The notes: generated by a model not told the origin, from the sequence alone. 64,000 bases of DNA from Lederbergia citrisecunda (GCF_018343695.1 NZ_JAGYPJ010000001.1:2839992-2903991), one strand, 5' to 3'; positions 44,210 to 53,421 are shown, counted from the first letter of the stretch. A program made the numbers and translations.

Positions 44210-44719
44210 TTATATTCCTTTATACCAAATCAAAGCACGCTCTTCCATTTCTTTCACAAATGTTTTTTTAGCTAGGCTATATTCTCTTGTGTCATCAAAC
44301 TTTCGAGCCAACTGTTCTTTGAAATTATTATATTTTTCTGCTTCTTGTGGATAAGTACGAAGATAATCACGAAAAATTAAATGTCTTTCAATATGTGGAT
44401 TATTTTGTTGATAACAATGTATATGATGAGTTCTGTTTTCTCCGCCTTTTCGGAATAATCTTCTTCCTGGAATACCCCATTCTCCGGCAATGTCATATCC
44501 AAGGGAATCCATTTTATCATTGAATGAATCTATCTTTCCTATATCTTTCACGATACACATCATGTCGATTACAGGCTTAGCTTTTATACCTCTGACTGAT
44601 GTACTCCCAAAATGCTCGAATTTGATTATTTCTACACCAAATATTGATTTTAGGAATTGGGCTTCGTCCTGAAACATTTGAGCCCAGTTTTCGTTAAAAT
44701 CTGAGAGTCGCACTTTCAT
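44210..44719 (-). CDS. GrpB/UPF0157 family nucleotidyltransferase-like protein
   Basis: A 169-residue protein of the GrpB family with the nucleotidyltransferase-like motif FEHFGSTSVRGIKAKPVIDM. The later HHIHCYQQNNPHIERHLIFRDYLR block is characteristic. The substrate is unknown. The ATG follows GGAGATCTC. It stands 37 bases before the small membrane protein gene and may be in the same transcript. Confidence 0.88.
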   Translation of the reverse strand: MKVRLSDFNENWAQMFQDEAQFLKSIFGVEIIKFEHFGSTSVRGIKAKPVIDMMCIVKDIGKIDSFNDKMDSLGYDIAGEWGIPGRRLFRKGGENRTHHIHCYQQNNPHIERHLIFRDYLRTYPQEAEKYNNFKEQLARKFDDTREYSLAKKTFVKEMEERALIWYKGI

Positions 44720-44784
44720 GGAGATCTCCTTTCAAATTCGTTATCCCTCTTTCTTCCTGTCAAAAGGATTTTAGAAATATAAAT

Positions 44785-45326
44785 TTATAAATTCAACAGT
44801 GGAAGAAGGTCTTCGTGTTTAAACATAGTTTCACTTTCTGGGAAAGCTTGAGATATGAAACAGTCAATTGTACTAATTAATGATTTAAGAGCTTTATTAA
44901 CAAAACCATTTTCGAATTGATTCAGAGGAACTGGCAACTCATCTTCGTCTAAGATAACAAAATGTCCATTTGGAAAAACAAGGATATCTATAATCAAATC
45001 TTCAAAAGAAACCGTAGTATCGGTAATATACGTATTTTTTACGATATTAAAATAGGAACCTAAATAAGATCTTTTTTTTCTCTCCAAATATACAAATTAA
45101 ATGGTTGATCTTTATAATAGTATGCAAGTGTATAACTACCTTTGAGAATAGTTAGTTCGTGTTGATTATGTATCATCGTAAAGGGCTCTTTAATTTCATG
45201 AAAAAGGATGATACTTTGTTTCTCGGCTTGTAATAAAATACATTCATTTTCAACAATGACAGAGTCGTAACGTATTTTTCTTTCGGTTATTATCTTATGT
45301 TGAAAAGGTTGATTCATCGGATACAC
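44785..45326 (-). pseudogene. DUF402 domain protein split by a frameshift
   Basis: Two overlapping frames on the minus strand form one DUF402 protein of about 180 residues. The first (from a GTG at 45326) ends YYYKDQPFNLYIWREKKDLI. The second continues with SYLGSYFNIVKNTYIT and SFEDLIIDILVFPNGHFVIL, then DEDELP. DUF402 proteins include nucleoside di- and triphosphate phosphatases. The break lies in a run of eight A on the coding strand (45072-45079); nine A would restore the frame. The run is also a possible -1 slippery tract, so translation of the full protein is not excluded. Confidence 0.72.
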
Positions 45327-45446
45327 TTCAGTAATCTCCCTTCTATTTTCACCATATGTCTACCTACTGCAATTCTGATTATGTTTTTTTCAATTCATAG
45401 CTTCTTTATAATTGAACCTTAGTAAAGCATTAGATGTTTCTGAACC

Positions 45447-46022
45447 TTAACAACTAATTTTAAACCAGCCTGCATCATGTAGAAAGTCGTTTCTAGTTAA
45501 GGTTTGACCAGAAATCAATTGTCGATAAGAATTTATAGTACCATCATGTGATACGATATAAATCTTTTCTTTATTGAACTCTCTACATCTACTAATAAAC
45601 TTTTTTGTTATTTCTATGAATCCACTTTCCGGCATAGTATTTATTCCTTCAGACCATAATTCCACAGGAGATGTCATATCAATTTCAACGTTCGGATATT
45701 CCGATTTGATAAGATTTATATCTAGAATTTTGTCACAAGGTAATGTTGTTGCATTAGGAAGAATAGGAAACATTCTTGGAGATACTAATGGGGTTATAAT
45801 CTTTCGGCAAGGCACATTTTCACTCCAGATTAAAGCAGTTTCCAATGTTCTTCTTATTGGGCTTATTATGATAATGTCTTCTTTTGATAAAGGAAGATCA
45901 CTTCTTAATAATCTTGCTTGTTCTACCCCTTTTTGTGTTAATGAAGGGTCGTTTAATTGAAGGCTAACAGGAATATCCAGTGTATGCTCACCCTGCCCAT
46001 GGCGAATAAATATTAACTCCAC
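45447..46022 (-). CDS. Histidine phosphatase family protein
   Basis: A 191-residue phosphoglycerate mutase-like phosphatase. The catalytic RHG is at the N-terminus (LIFIRHGQGEH), the second conserved Arg is in ISPIRRTLETAL and the second His is in YIVSHDGTINSYR. The substrate is unknown. It stands about 120 bases after the methyltransferase terminator. Confidence 0.9.
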   Translation of the reverse strand: MELIFIRHGQGEHTLDIPVSLQLNDPSLTQKGVEQARLLRSDLPLSKEDIIIISPIRRTLETALIWSENVPCRKIITPLVSPRMFPILPNATTLPCDKILDINLIKSEYPNVEIDMTSPVELWSEGINTMPESGFIEITKKFISRCREFNKEKIYIVSHDGTINSYRQLISGQTLTRNDFLHDAGWFKISC

Positions 46023-46097
46023 CTGATCTCTCCTTTTATTTTTTCGGTTATTAAGTCTATTCCTCGTTTAATTTTGTAATCCTTCTTTGACAGATTT

Positions 46098-46135
46098 AAA
46101 AACCGCTCGAATTATAAAAATCCAAGCGGCCTCAC
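46098..46135 (-). terminator. Terminator of the methyltransferase gene
   Basis: On the minus strand CCGCTTG pairs with CGAGCGG (with a G-U pair) around an A/T-rich loop and is followed by TTTTTAAAT. Confidence 0.7.
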
Positions 46136-46145
46136 ATCAAACATC

Positions 46146-46910
46146 TTATATTTTTTGACAAACATATATCATTTGATAGCTATCATTCGTAATTGGCGTT
46201 TCGTTCCAATCTTTATAAAGATGTAGAACTTTAAATCCATGGGCAGATAACATTCGTTCCATTTCCTTTGGAAACACGTATCGCAAACTAATATTTGTTC
46301 TCTTTTCATTTACCATTTCATCATTAGTGTTTTTATATTTCCTAATCGTTGTATAATGCTGAATCTGGTTCAGGCTGTCATAATTGCTGATTGTATAAAC
46401 ATCCACTTTATTCCCAGTTTCACGGTCGATATACGTTCTCCAATATTCCTCTGAGCTTGGTTGTAATAATTCCTCCGTACTCGGAAACCTTGTGCCAAAA
46501 ATAAAGATTCCTTCATCTTCTAAATGTTTATGCACAGAAGATAACAGTCCATCTTGCGCTTCATTACTAAGGAAATGTTGAAAAGAATTCCCAACTGTAT
46601 AAATCAATCCACTTTTACCATCTAATTCAAACTTGGTACAATCTTGCTCAATCCATTCGATTGGCAGATTCTGTTTAGATGCTTTATTTTTCGCTTCGTT
46701 TAACATTCCACGATGTATGTCTACCCCAATCAGTTGATAGCCTTCCTTCGCTAATGGAATCGTAGCTCTCCCTGTACCACAAGCCAAATCAATGATTGGT
46801 CCTTGTTTTTTTGCCGCCCATTTCAATAAAAATGAAATATCTTCATTATAAGAATCATTTTCTTTATCGTATAATATTGGATCATTGTATTCTTCGGAAT
46901 TATATAACAT
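46146..46910 (-). CDS. Class I SAM-dependent methyltransferase
   Basis: A 254-residue methyltransferase with motif I IIDLACGTGRATIPLAKEGY, an acidic residue after strand 2 (IGVDIHRGML) and EWIEQDCTKF as motif II. The substrate is unknown. It follows the GNAT gene by 17 bases, and the rsgA-GNAT-methyltransferase set appears to be one operon. Confidence 0.9.
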   Translation of the reverse strand: MLYNSEEYNDPILYDKENDSYNEDISFLLKWAAKKQGPIIDLACGTGRATIPLAKEGYQLIGVDIHRGMLNEAKNKASKQNLPIEWIEQDCTKFELDGKSGLIYTVGNSFQHFLSNEAQDGLLSSVHKHLEDEGIFIFGTRFPSTEELLQPSSEEYWRTYIDRETGNKVDVYTISNYDSLNQIQHYTTIRKYKNTNDEMVNEKRTNISLRYVFPKEMERMLSAHGFKVLHLYKDWNETPITNDSYQMIYVCQKI

Positions 46911-46927
46911 TTATTTACCCTGCCTCT

Positions 46928-47371
46928 TCAAATTAGCGATTTCACCATCGTATAATAACTACTTCCCGGGGGATAATCTTTGATTTCTCCGACCACTTCG
47001 TATCCCTTTTTTTCATAAAAAGATCGTGCTTGGAATTCATAAGTCGTTAATAGTGCCTTTTTTGCCCCTTTATCTATTGCGATTCTTTCGGCCTCTTCAA
47101 GTAATAGTCCTCCTAATCCTCTACCTCTAAATACTTCATCGAACCATAATTTGTTTATTTCGACCCAATCCCAGTAAACTTCAGCGGTTATACCTCCAAC
47201 CCATTTTTCATTATCATCCGTAACAATAATATTAATTGGCTGTCTTGAACCTTCTTTCCTTACCTCTTTATGATGCAAGGAGTGTTCATTATTAAACTCT
47301 CTAATCATTTTATTTAGAAAGGATGAAAATTTATCATTATGTTCTAAAACAACTTCTATTTTATAGTTCAT
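46928..47371 (-). CDS. GNAT family N-acetyltransferase
   Basis: A 147-residue acetyltransferase with the acetyl-CoA-binding motif FRGRGLGGLLLEEAERIA and the C-terminal TYEFQARSFYEKKGYEVVGE. The frame is open upstream to 47437 within rsgA, but the ATG at 47371 lies just after the rsgA stop and has AAGG upstream. The acceptor is unknown. Confidence 0.9.
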   Translation of the reverse strand: MNYKIEVVLEHNDKFSSFLNKMIREFNNEHSLHHKEVRKEGSRQPINIIVTDDNEKWVGGITAEVYWDWVEINKLWFDEVFRGRGLGGLLLEEAERIAIDKGAKKALLTTYEFQARSFYEKKGYEVVGEIKDYPPGSSYYTMVKSLI

Positions 47372-47372
47372 A

Positions 47373-48434
47373 CTAATTACCTTGTCTTCCTCTGACCCAT
47401 CGTAACTTTTTCCCTTTATCTTTTTGAGCTTGGGCAAGTTGTTGTTTATCTTCTTTTCTCTCTAAATAAGCTAGTTCTTTCTGCAATTTAAGATAGCTTT
47501 TATACCGTTCAGCATCCAATTCGCCTTGTTCAATAGCCTTGCGAACCGCACATCCTGGTTCACCATTATGTCCGCAATCTCTGAATCTACAACGGGATGC
47601 CAAATCCTTGATATCGGAAAATCCTTGACTGAGCCCTGTATCTGTTTCCCAAAGCTGCAACTCTCTCATCCCTGGGGTATCGATTAATATACCTCCTTGG
47701 TCAAGGACAACGAGTTCGCGGTGGGTTGTTGTATGGCGGCCACGATCATCGTCCTCGCGGATGTCGCCTGTTTTTAACGTTTCTTTTCCAGTAAACGAAT
47801 TAACTAATGTCGATTTTCCAACACCGGATGATCCAAGAAGGGCAACCGTTTTTCCTTCTTGTATATAATCGGAAAGGGCTTCAAGTCCAATGTTTCGCCC
47901 CGCACTTACAACATGAATGGGGACTCCAATAGCGACTGATTCCGTTTCACTTACTTTCTCATCGATATCCTGACAAAGATCGGCTTTGCTTAAAATAATC
48001 ACTGGATTCGCTCCACTTTCCCAGGCCATCAGCATATATCTTTCGATTCTTCGTACATTAAAATCCGCATTGAGAGCAGCTACAATAAATACAGTGTCTA
48101 CATTGGCTGCGACAATTTGTTCTTCAGTTGTAGCCCCCGCTATATTACGGGAAAATTTACTTACTCTCGGTATAACATTATGAATCGTTGCTTTCCCCTC
48201 TTCATTTCTTATGGATAGCACGACCCAATCCCCTACTGCTGGATAGGCTCCTCGACCCGCAGCATTATATTGAAATTTTCCGGACACTTCAGCTAATACT
48301 TCTCCGTGTTCTGTTAAAACTCTGTACATATGCTTATGTTCTAAAGCAACTCTTCCTACTGAGTAGCCCTCTTGTTTATAAGTTTCAAATTCACTTTCAA
48401 ATTGTTGATTCCAACCTAAAGTTTTTAATTCCAT
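47373..48434 (-). CDS. rsgA: Ribosome small subunit-dependent GTPase A (RsgA-type, paralog length)
   Basis: A 353-residue circularly permuted GTPase. An N-terminal OB fold (about 30-100) precedes the permuted G motifs: NADFNVRRIERYML, LSKADLC (G4), GSSGVGKSTLVN (G1) and DTPGMREL (G3). A zinc-binding C-terminus with conserved Cys/His (CRFRDCGHNGEPGC) follows. The usual Bacillus RsgA (YloQ) is about 300 residues, so this is probably a second, longer paralog. The ATG at 48434 has GGAGG about 10 bases upstream; the frame is open upstream through the leader. It is preceded by a structured leader with a terminator. Confidence 0.9.
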   Translation of the reverse strand: MELKTLGWNQQFESEFETYKQEGYSVGRVALEHKHMYRVLTEHGEVLAEVSGKFQYNAAGRGAYPAVGDWVVLSIRNEEGKATIHNVIPRVSKFSRNIAGATTEEQIVAANVDTVFIVAALNADFNVRRIERYMLMAWESGANPVIILSKADLCQDIDEKVSETESVAIGVPIHVVSAGRNIGLEALSDYIQEGKTVALLGSSGVGKSTLVNSFTGKETLKTGDIREDDDRGRHTTTHRELVVLDQGGILIDTPGMRELQLWETDTGLSQGFSDIKDLASRCRFRDCGHNGEPGCAVRKAIEQGELDAERYKSYLKLQKELAYLERKEDKQQLAQAQKDKGKKLRWVRGRQGN

Positions 48435-48462
48435 TATTAAGATTCCTCCGATTTTTTTCCAA

Positions 48463-48492
48463 AAAAAATAACCGCAAGTCGCGGTTTCTGTT
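48463..48492 (-). terminator. Terminator in the rsgA leader
   Basis: On the minus strand AACCGC-GACTT-GCGGTT is followed by ATTTTTTTT. It lies about 30 bases before the rsgA start and after the small leader frame, so it can act as an attenuator. Confidence 0.72.
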
Positions 48493-48584
48493 TTTTGTAA
48501 TATGGGCATACGTATCCCGTACAAATATAAAACCATGAGCTTATATGTGCCCATGGAAAATGGATGAATCAATGGATTTTAATA

Positions 48585-48656
48585 TTAGCGTAAATTGACA
48601 CCATGATCCACGGGCAGTATGAAATTTTCTTGAATAATATTGATTACATTCGACAT
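48585..48656 (-). CDS. Possible 23-residue leader peptide upstream of rsgA
   Basis: The ATG at 48656 has a strong ribosome site (GGGAGG, 8-base spacing) and encodes 23 residues (start MSNVINIIQENF) before TAA. No similar protein is known to me. Between it and the terminator lies a segment flanked by ATGGGCA and TGCCCAT, which can pair. The arrangement resembles ribosome-mediated attenuators of antibiotic- or translation-related genes. It accounts for most of the 374-bp gap 48435-48808. Confidence 0.45.
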   Translation of the reverse strand: MSNVINIIQENFILPVDHGVNLR

Positions 48657-48808
48657 ACTACATTCCTCCCTTGGAAAATCATGTATAATTTAACATTTTT
48701 AGTTTACTATGGTACATCCCCATTTGTAAAGGATTAAAATCTTTTCTTTAAATACTATTTGGTATATTCTAAAATATAAACATCCGGTGAAACTAGGAGG
48801 AACGTTTT

Positions 48809-49615
48809 ATGTCCATGAAAAAAGTATTAACTCTCGCTGGCTCCGATTCAAGTGGCGGTGCTGGAATACAAGCAGACCTAAAAACATTTCAAGAACACGA
48901 CGTTTATGGAATGACAGCTTTAACATCTATCGTAACGATGGATCCAGATAGTAACTGGAGTCACGGTGTTTTTCCAATTGATGTATCTATTGTCGAGCAA
49001 CAATTGAAAACAATCTTATCAGTCGGTATTGACGCAATGAAAACAGGAATGCTCGGATCTGTTGATATCATCGAACTCGGCGCCCGAAAAATTGATGAGC
49101 ATAAATTGGATAAAGTTGTAATCGACCCTGTTATGGTATGTAAAGGGGAAGACGAAGTATTACAACCTGAAAACACAGAAGCATTACGTGAACTTCTCGT
49201 ACCCCGTGCAACAGTTGTAACTCCAAACCTTTTCGAAGCATGGCAGCTTGCTAAAACTGGCCCTATCAAAACGATCGATGATATGAAAGAAGCAGCTACA
49301 AAAATTCATGAACTCGGTGCAAAAAATGTGGTCATTAAGGGTGGTAAAGGCTTAAACCATGACAAAGCGGTTGATCTCTTCTATGACGGAAAAGAGTTTG
49401 TACTCCTTGAAAAAGAAAAATTGGAGACAACATACAACCATGGTGCGGGCTGTACATTTGCTGCAGCCATTACAGCAAATTTAGCTTACGGTAAACCTGT
49501 AAAAGAAGCGGTTTCCGCTGCCAAAGAATTTGTTACAGCTGCGATTAAACACGGCTGGAAGCTTAACCAATATGTAGGTCCAGTCATGCATGGTGCTTAC
49601 AATAAGAAAGCCTAA
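48809..49615 (+). CDS. pdxK: Pyridoxine/pyridoxal kinase (ThiD family, PdxK)
   Basis: A ribokinase-fold kinase of 268 residues, matching B. subtilis YwdB (PdxK), which phosphorylates pyridoxine, pyridoxal and also hydroxymethylpyrimidine. Motifs: TLAGSDSSGGAGIQADLKTF at the N-terminus, DPVMVCKGEDEVL and the anion hole/catalytic region YNHGAGCTFAAAIT near the end. True ThiD has GTGCT there; NHGAGC is typical of this subgroup. The ATG follows AGGAGG. It stands alone on the plus strand. Confidence 0.92.
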   Translation: MSMKKVLTLAGSDSSGGAGIQADLKTFQEHDVYGMTALTSIVTMDPDSNWSHGVFPIDVSIVEQQLKTILSVGIDAMKTGMLGSVDIIELGARKIDEHKLDKVVIDPVMVCKGEDEVLQPENTEALRELLVPRATVVTPNLFEAWQLAKTGPIKTIDDMKEAATKIHELGAKNVVIKGGKGLNHDKAVDLFYDGKEFVLLEKEKLETTYNHGAGCTFAAAITANLAYGKPVKEAVSAAKEFVTAAIKHGWKLNQYVGPVMHGAYNKKA

Positions 49616-49698
49616 GTGAATGCCAGGAAAGAAATGTTGAATTAACAACGGCATGGCTTTAAAAGGGTGGCTTTTTATAGTTACTATCAAAAAAATAT

Positions 49699-49727
49699 AA
49701 CGGCGTGTTTTAATACGCCGTTTTTTT
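49699..49727. terminator. Bidirectional terminator after pdxK
   Basis: AACGGCGT and ACGCCGTT pair over 8 bp around GTTTTAAT and are followed by TTTTTTT on the plus strand. The minus strand also carries a T-rich run after the stem. Confidence 0.86.
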
Positions 49728-49753
49728 CATTGCGAATTTATTAATTTGTATCA

Positions 49754-50518
49754 TTAAATTAACTTATTTATAAATGACTTAACATGTTTTTGAAAAGCTT
49801 CCGGTTGTTCACTCATAACATAATGTCCAGCATCTGGAATTACTGTTAAGTTTGAGCTAGGGATTGATTCATGTAAAAAATGAGAAAGTTCGAGAGGAGT
49901 AAGAATATCATCTTCACCCACAATGACTAATGTAGGAACATTAATCTTATCTAGAGATTTGCTCAAATCGTATTCATTTAATGCTTCAAAATCTTGAATA
50001 GTACTATCCACAGGAGTTTGAGCAAGACAATTTCCGACCTTTTGATGCACAGTTTCTGATGTTTTGGGAGAAAAACCAGCAAGAAATGATTCTTGAGTAA
50101 ATTCACCTTTTCTAACCTGTTCCAAAAACTCCTGAGGAATTTCTAGTTTTGCCCCAGTCGCAACAATTACAATTCCTTTTATTTGATTTAATCCATCAAC
50201 TGCCATTTGTTGGACAATTGCGCCACCCATAGAGTGACCTACTAAAACAACTTTCTTTCCTTCTAGATAGCTGGAAGCAAATTCGTAAACTATATCTGCG
50301 TATTCGCGAATAGATGAAAAAGCTGGTCCTTCCGATTGACCGTGTCCTGGGAGGTCGAACACTATTACATTATTATTTTCACTGAAGGCATTAACATGTT
50401 CTTTCCATATATAATGGTTTCCCCCACCTCCATGAATAAATAGAATAGTGATATCTGATTGGTATTGTTCGATTTCTTCATAATAAACTTTTTTTCTTCT
50501 TAAATTTATAAACGGCAT
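49754..50518 (-). CDS. Alpha/beta hydrolase
   Basis: A 254-residue alpha/beta hydrolase. The oxyanion region is FIHGGGGNHYIW, the nucleophile elbow GHSMGGA (Ser near 94), the acid in VIVGEDDILTP and the His in IPDAGHYVMSEQP. The frame is open upstream to 50539, but the ATG at 50518 has GAGGT at good spacing. The substrate is unknown. Confidence 0.9.
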   Translation of the reverse strand: MPFINLRRKKVYYEEIEQYQSDITILFIHGGGGNHYIWKEHVNAFSENNNVIVFDLPGHGQSEGPAFSSIREYADIVYEFASSYLEGKKVVLVGHSMGGAIVQQMAVDGLNQIKGIVIVATGAKLEIPQEFLEQVRKGEFTQESFLAGFSPKTSETVHQKVGNCLAQTPVDSTIQDFEALNEYDLSKSLDKINVPTLVIVGEDDILTPLELSHFLHESIPSSNLTVIPDAGHYVMSEQPEAFQKHVKSFINKLI

Positions 50519-50593
50519 GTTACTACCTCTTTCTAACAATATTTTTAATACTATACTGTTTGAAAACTTTAATAGAACAACTTTTTTATTCTG

Positions 50594-50855
50594 CTACTTT
50601 ATTTGTATCCTTATTATGTGGTTTAGAGAGATCCACTTTATTTATAGCTAAGAGTATGGATTCCGAGGTATTGCAAGGGATTACGCTAAAAAAAGGGGTA
50701 CAAATAACCGCTTTAATTAGCCTGTTAATGCGAGTGTAAATAATTTTGCGATTTTTCCGAACCCATTAATTCTTTTTCTGGGTGTTTATATAGGACAAAT
50801 GATCATTTTATTAGTAAAATATGTTTATCGTTCCTTAAGGAAGGGGGCCAAGTAA
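50594..50855 (+). pseudogene. Remnant of a membrane protein gene before yojF
   Basis: One frame reads LLCGLERSTLFIAKSMDSEV and then LQGITLKKGVQITALISLLM to a stop near 50740. A second frame continues NFAIFPNPLILFLGVYIGQM and then IILLVKYVYRSLRKGAK to a stop at 50853-50855. Together they look like the C-terminal part of a hydrophobic protein with a frame break and no start. The stop directly abuts the yojF ATG (TAAATG), as in a coupled operon. I do not recognise the family. It accounts for most of the 337-bp gap before yojF. Confidence 0.45.
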
Positions 50856-51203
50856 ATGGAAAAGATTAATACACTAAAGGTGCAACAACATATAAACGAT
50901 TTTGCAGGAGAAAGTGTTTACATACATCTAGAGACAACAAATGGTGCATACGCCTCACATAATAATGAGTCATTTTTTTCGGCAGGGGCTTATATACGTA
51001 ACGCGCAAGTGTGCTACGAACATGGAAAAATTGTAGGAGACGGCCCATATCGTGTTGGCTTAAAGCTTCCTATTGGATGGATTTATGCAGAAGGCCTTAC
51101 ACATTTTGAGCTGGATAAGCTAGGACGCTTGCTTTTAGCTGGTCACGGGAATGATGGAAAATTAGCTGTGGCTTTAGAAATTAGCAAGACGCCATTCGAA
51201 TAA
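50856..51203 (+). CDS. yojF: DUF1806 family protein YojF
   Basis: A 115-residue beta-rich protein of the DUF1806 family, found next to bshB2 in Bacillus. Characteristic segments are GESVYIHLETTNGAYA and PYRVGLKLPIGWIYAEGLTH. The ATG follows GGAAGGGGG. The function is unknown; the constant link with bshB2 suggests a role in bacillithiol metabolism. Confidence 0.9.
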   Translation: MEKINTLKVQQHINDFAGESVYIHLETTNGAYASHNNESFFSAGAYIRNAQVCYEHGKIVGDGPYRVGLKLPIGWIYAEGLTHFELDKLGRLLLAGHGNDGKLAVALEISKTPFE

Positions 51204-51227
51204 GTTTTTAGAAAGGAGATTGTGCCG

Positions 51228-51911
51228 ATGGAGAAAGAGCGCCATGTATTAGTTGTGTTCCCACACCCAGATGACGAGGCATTTGGGGTTTCTGGAACCA
51301 TCTCAAGTTATATTAAAAACGGATCACCCGTTACATATGCTTGTTTAACTCTTGGGGAAATGGGTAGGAATCTTGGAAATCCTCCGTTTACGACAAGAGA
51401 ATCATTACCTAAAATTAGAAAAGCTGAACTTGAGGCTGCCGCAAAATCAATGGGTCTTACAGACTTAAGAATGATGGGGTATAGAGATAAAACGCTTGAG
51501 TTTGAAAATGATGAAAAACTCGCAAATATGGTATTTGAACTTATTGAAGAACTTAACCCATCGCTCGTTATTTCATTTTATCCAGGGTATTCTGTCCACC
51601 CTGATCATGAAGCGACAGGCAGAGCTGTCGTTCGTGCAGTAAGAAGACTTCCAAAAGAAAGCCGACCAAAATTGCATTGCGTCGCTTTTTCGAAAAATAC
51701 AGAAGCCGAAATTGGCCCAGCTGACATTCATTATGATGTAAGTGAGGCATGGGAACAAAAGCTCGGAGCATTAAAAGCCCACATTTCCCAAACGGCTTGG
51801 ATGCTCGCAGATATGGAAGAAAAGCTTTCTGCCAATGACCCAGCATTACTAGCCCATTGGCAAAAAGAACGTTTTTGGACGTATGATTGGGAAATTGATA
51901 AAGTATTGTAA
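51228..51911 (+). CDS. bshB2: Bacillithiol biosynthesis deacetylase BshB2
   Basis: A zinc deacetylase of the PIG-L/LmbE family that removes acetyl from GlcNAc-malate in bacillithiol synthesis. The 227-residue protein has VFPHPDDEAFGVSG (zinc ligands H, D, D) and YPGYSVHPDHEATGRAVV (second histidine ligand). The ATG at 51228 has AAGGAG about 9 bases upstream; a GTG two codons earlier is too close to it. It follows yojF by 24 bases. Confidence 0.93.
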   Translation: MEKERHVLVVFPHPDDEAFGVSGTISSYIKNGSPVTYACLTLGEMGRNLGNPPFTTRESLPKIRKAELEAAAKSMGLTDLRMMGYRDKTLEFENDEKLANMVFELIEELNPSLVISFYPGYSVHPDHEATGRAVVRAVRRLPKESRPKLHCVAFSKNTEAEIGPADIHYDVSEAWEQKLGALKAHISQTAWMLADMEEKLSANDPALLAHWQKERFWTYDWEIDKVL

Positions 51912-51942
51912 ACCTGGTTAGGAGTTCTAACCGGGTTTTTAT
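51911..51942 (+). terminator. Terminator of yojF-bshB2
   Basis: AACCTGGTTAG pairs with CTAACCGGGTT over 11 bp (one G-U) and is followed by TTTTATT. It starts at the stop codon. Confidence 0.88.
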
Positions 51943-52135
51943 TAATGAAAATTGCACGATTTTCGTTCCAAATACAGCGTTTTTAACAAAGTTTCGGTGT
52001 TTATCACAATAAAATAGACGATTTTATTGTCTATTATATCTGTTTCATGTTTCTATTAGCCGATTGCGACATTTATTGGCCAATTCACCCGAATCTAATT
52101 GCTGTTTCAGACTTAATTAGAGTGGTACAGTCCCT

Positions 52136-53365
52136 TTATTCCTGTACCTTTTCCCCTGTCACAGCATTTATAAAAACATGACAATCAATCATTTGCGTTG
52201 GCTTTAAAACCTTCTTGTCAAAATCGTATATATAATAAGGCTCGAAAAAGATATCTTTTTCTAACAGCTCCAATGCTTCGCCTTTCGTAATTTTCACATC
52301 AAATTCTGGCAATTCCTTTCCCATTTCACTGAATAACTTTCGCTTATCCAAAACATGAAGCAATATACACTCATTTGCGTCATATAAAAATTTGAATTTA
52401 TCTAGAATCCGATCCAAGCGATTAATAGGTATCACGCCGGCATGTAAAAGTCCGTTTTGTCTTTCAATATTTTCTACCTGCCATTTTCCGCTTTCTTTCG
52501 GACGGTGCACTTTTAAATAATTCGAAATCATTTTTACAAATTCATTTTTTTCGTCCACCGTAATTGGAAGGCAATCTGGATGCGGAATATATAATGACAT
52601 TTCTTCTTCCGTAATGATTTGAGATTCGTAAAACTTCTCCCACACTGTGCCGACTACTTTATCAGGGATGCGCATTTCCTCGGCGGTATCCTCCTCATTC
52701 CAATAGAGGACTAAATGACTTGGAACAACATCTATAAATGCTTCTTCCACGCCATATAAAAGTTGGTATCCATCTTCTTCTGGAAACCCAAAAAGAACAA
52801 CTTGCTTTTCTTTAAATTCATCCATATTCAAAATAGACTGTTCTTGCTCCAATTCTATTGCTGGATAAAGCCCATGAAAGAAACCAGACAAAGAATAAAA
52901 CACGATACTTCCTTGTTCATTTACTTTAACTTCAATATAACCTCCAGGTGATACCTTTCTTCCATTTATCATAGAAGAAAAGAAATATTCTGTGCAGTCA
53001 CCATCTTTATTTTGCCTACGAATTTGAAAGTCGGTGTTATACTTTAATCCAGTATTTAACTCAATCCACTCCACAACATCATCTAACCCAGGACTCGTAA
53101 GCAAAGGTGGATTTTCCCTTAGATCCTCACTCATTACAACTATGAAGCTTGTTAAAAACCCGTATGTCAAATTTACTTCTGCATATATCGTTCCGGGAGG
53201 ATTCAAATCTTCTTCCATTTCCGCTCCCAGAGGAAACCATTCCAATTCCAACTTATATTCCGTTGTTTTTATCACGGAGGCATCCCTTTTGATCGATGTA
53301 TTTTTCAAATCGAAACGTTCTAATCCCCAATTTTTCTCGATTTCCTTAATCCATCTTTGAATCAC
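52136..53365 (-). CDS. Uncharacterised protein with a PepSY/YcdB-like C-terminal part
   Basis: A 409-residue soluble protein without signal peptide or membrane segment. The C-terminal motif KPTQMIDCHVFINAVTGEKV and repeated segments like FDVKITKGEALELL resemble PepSY-type or YcdB/YcdC repeats. It is rich in Glu and aromatic residues. No catalytic motif is seen. It stands 56 bases before the end of the ABC permease gene on the same strand, with its own start; a link to that transporter is possible but unproven. Confidence 0.7.
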   Translation of the reverse strand: MIQRWIKEIEKNWGLERFDLKNTSIKRDASVIKTTEYKLELEWFPLGAEMEEDLNPPGTIYAEVNLTYGFLTSFIVVMSEDLRENPPLLTSPGLDDVVEWIELNTGLKYNTDFQIRRQNKDGDCTEYFFSSMINGRKVSPGGYIEVKVNEQGSIVFYSLSGFFHGLYPAIELEQEQSILNMDEFKEKQVVLFGFPEEDGYQLLYGVEEAFIDVVPSHLVLYWNEEDTAEEMRIPDKVVGTVWEKFYESQIITEEEMSLYIPHPDCLPITVDEKNEFVKMISNYLKVHRPKESGKWQVENIERQNGLLHAGVIPINRLDRILDKFKFLYDANECILLHVLDKRKLFSEMGKELPEFDVKITKGEALELLEKDIFFEPYYIYDFDKKVLKPTQMIDCHVFINAVTGEKVQE

Positions 53366-53421
53366 TTAATACACCCCTTGTATAGAAAAAAGGCCCCTAT
53401 CACTAGAAGCCTTTTCCATAA

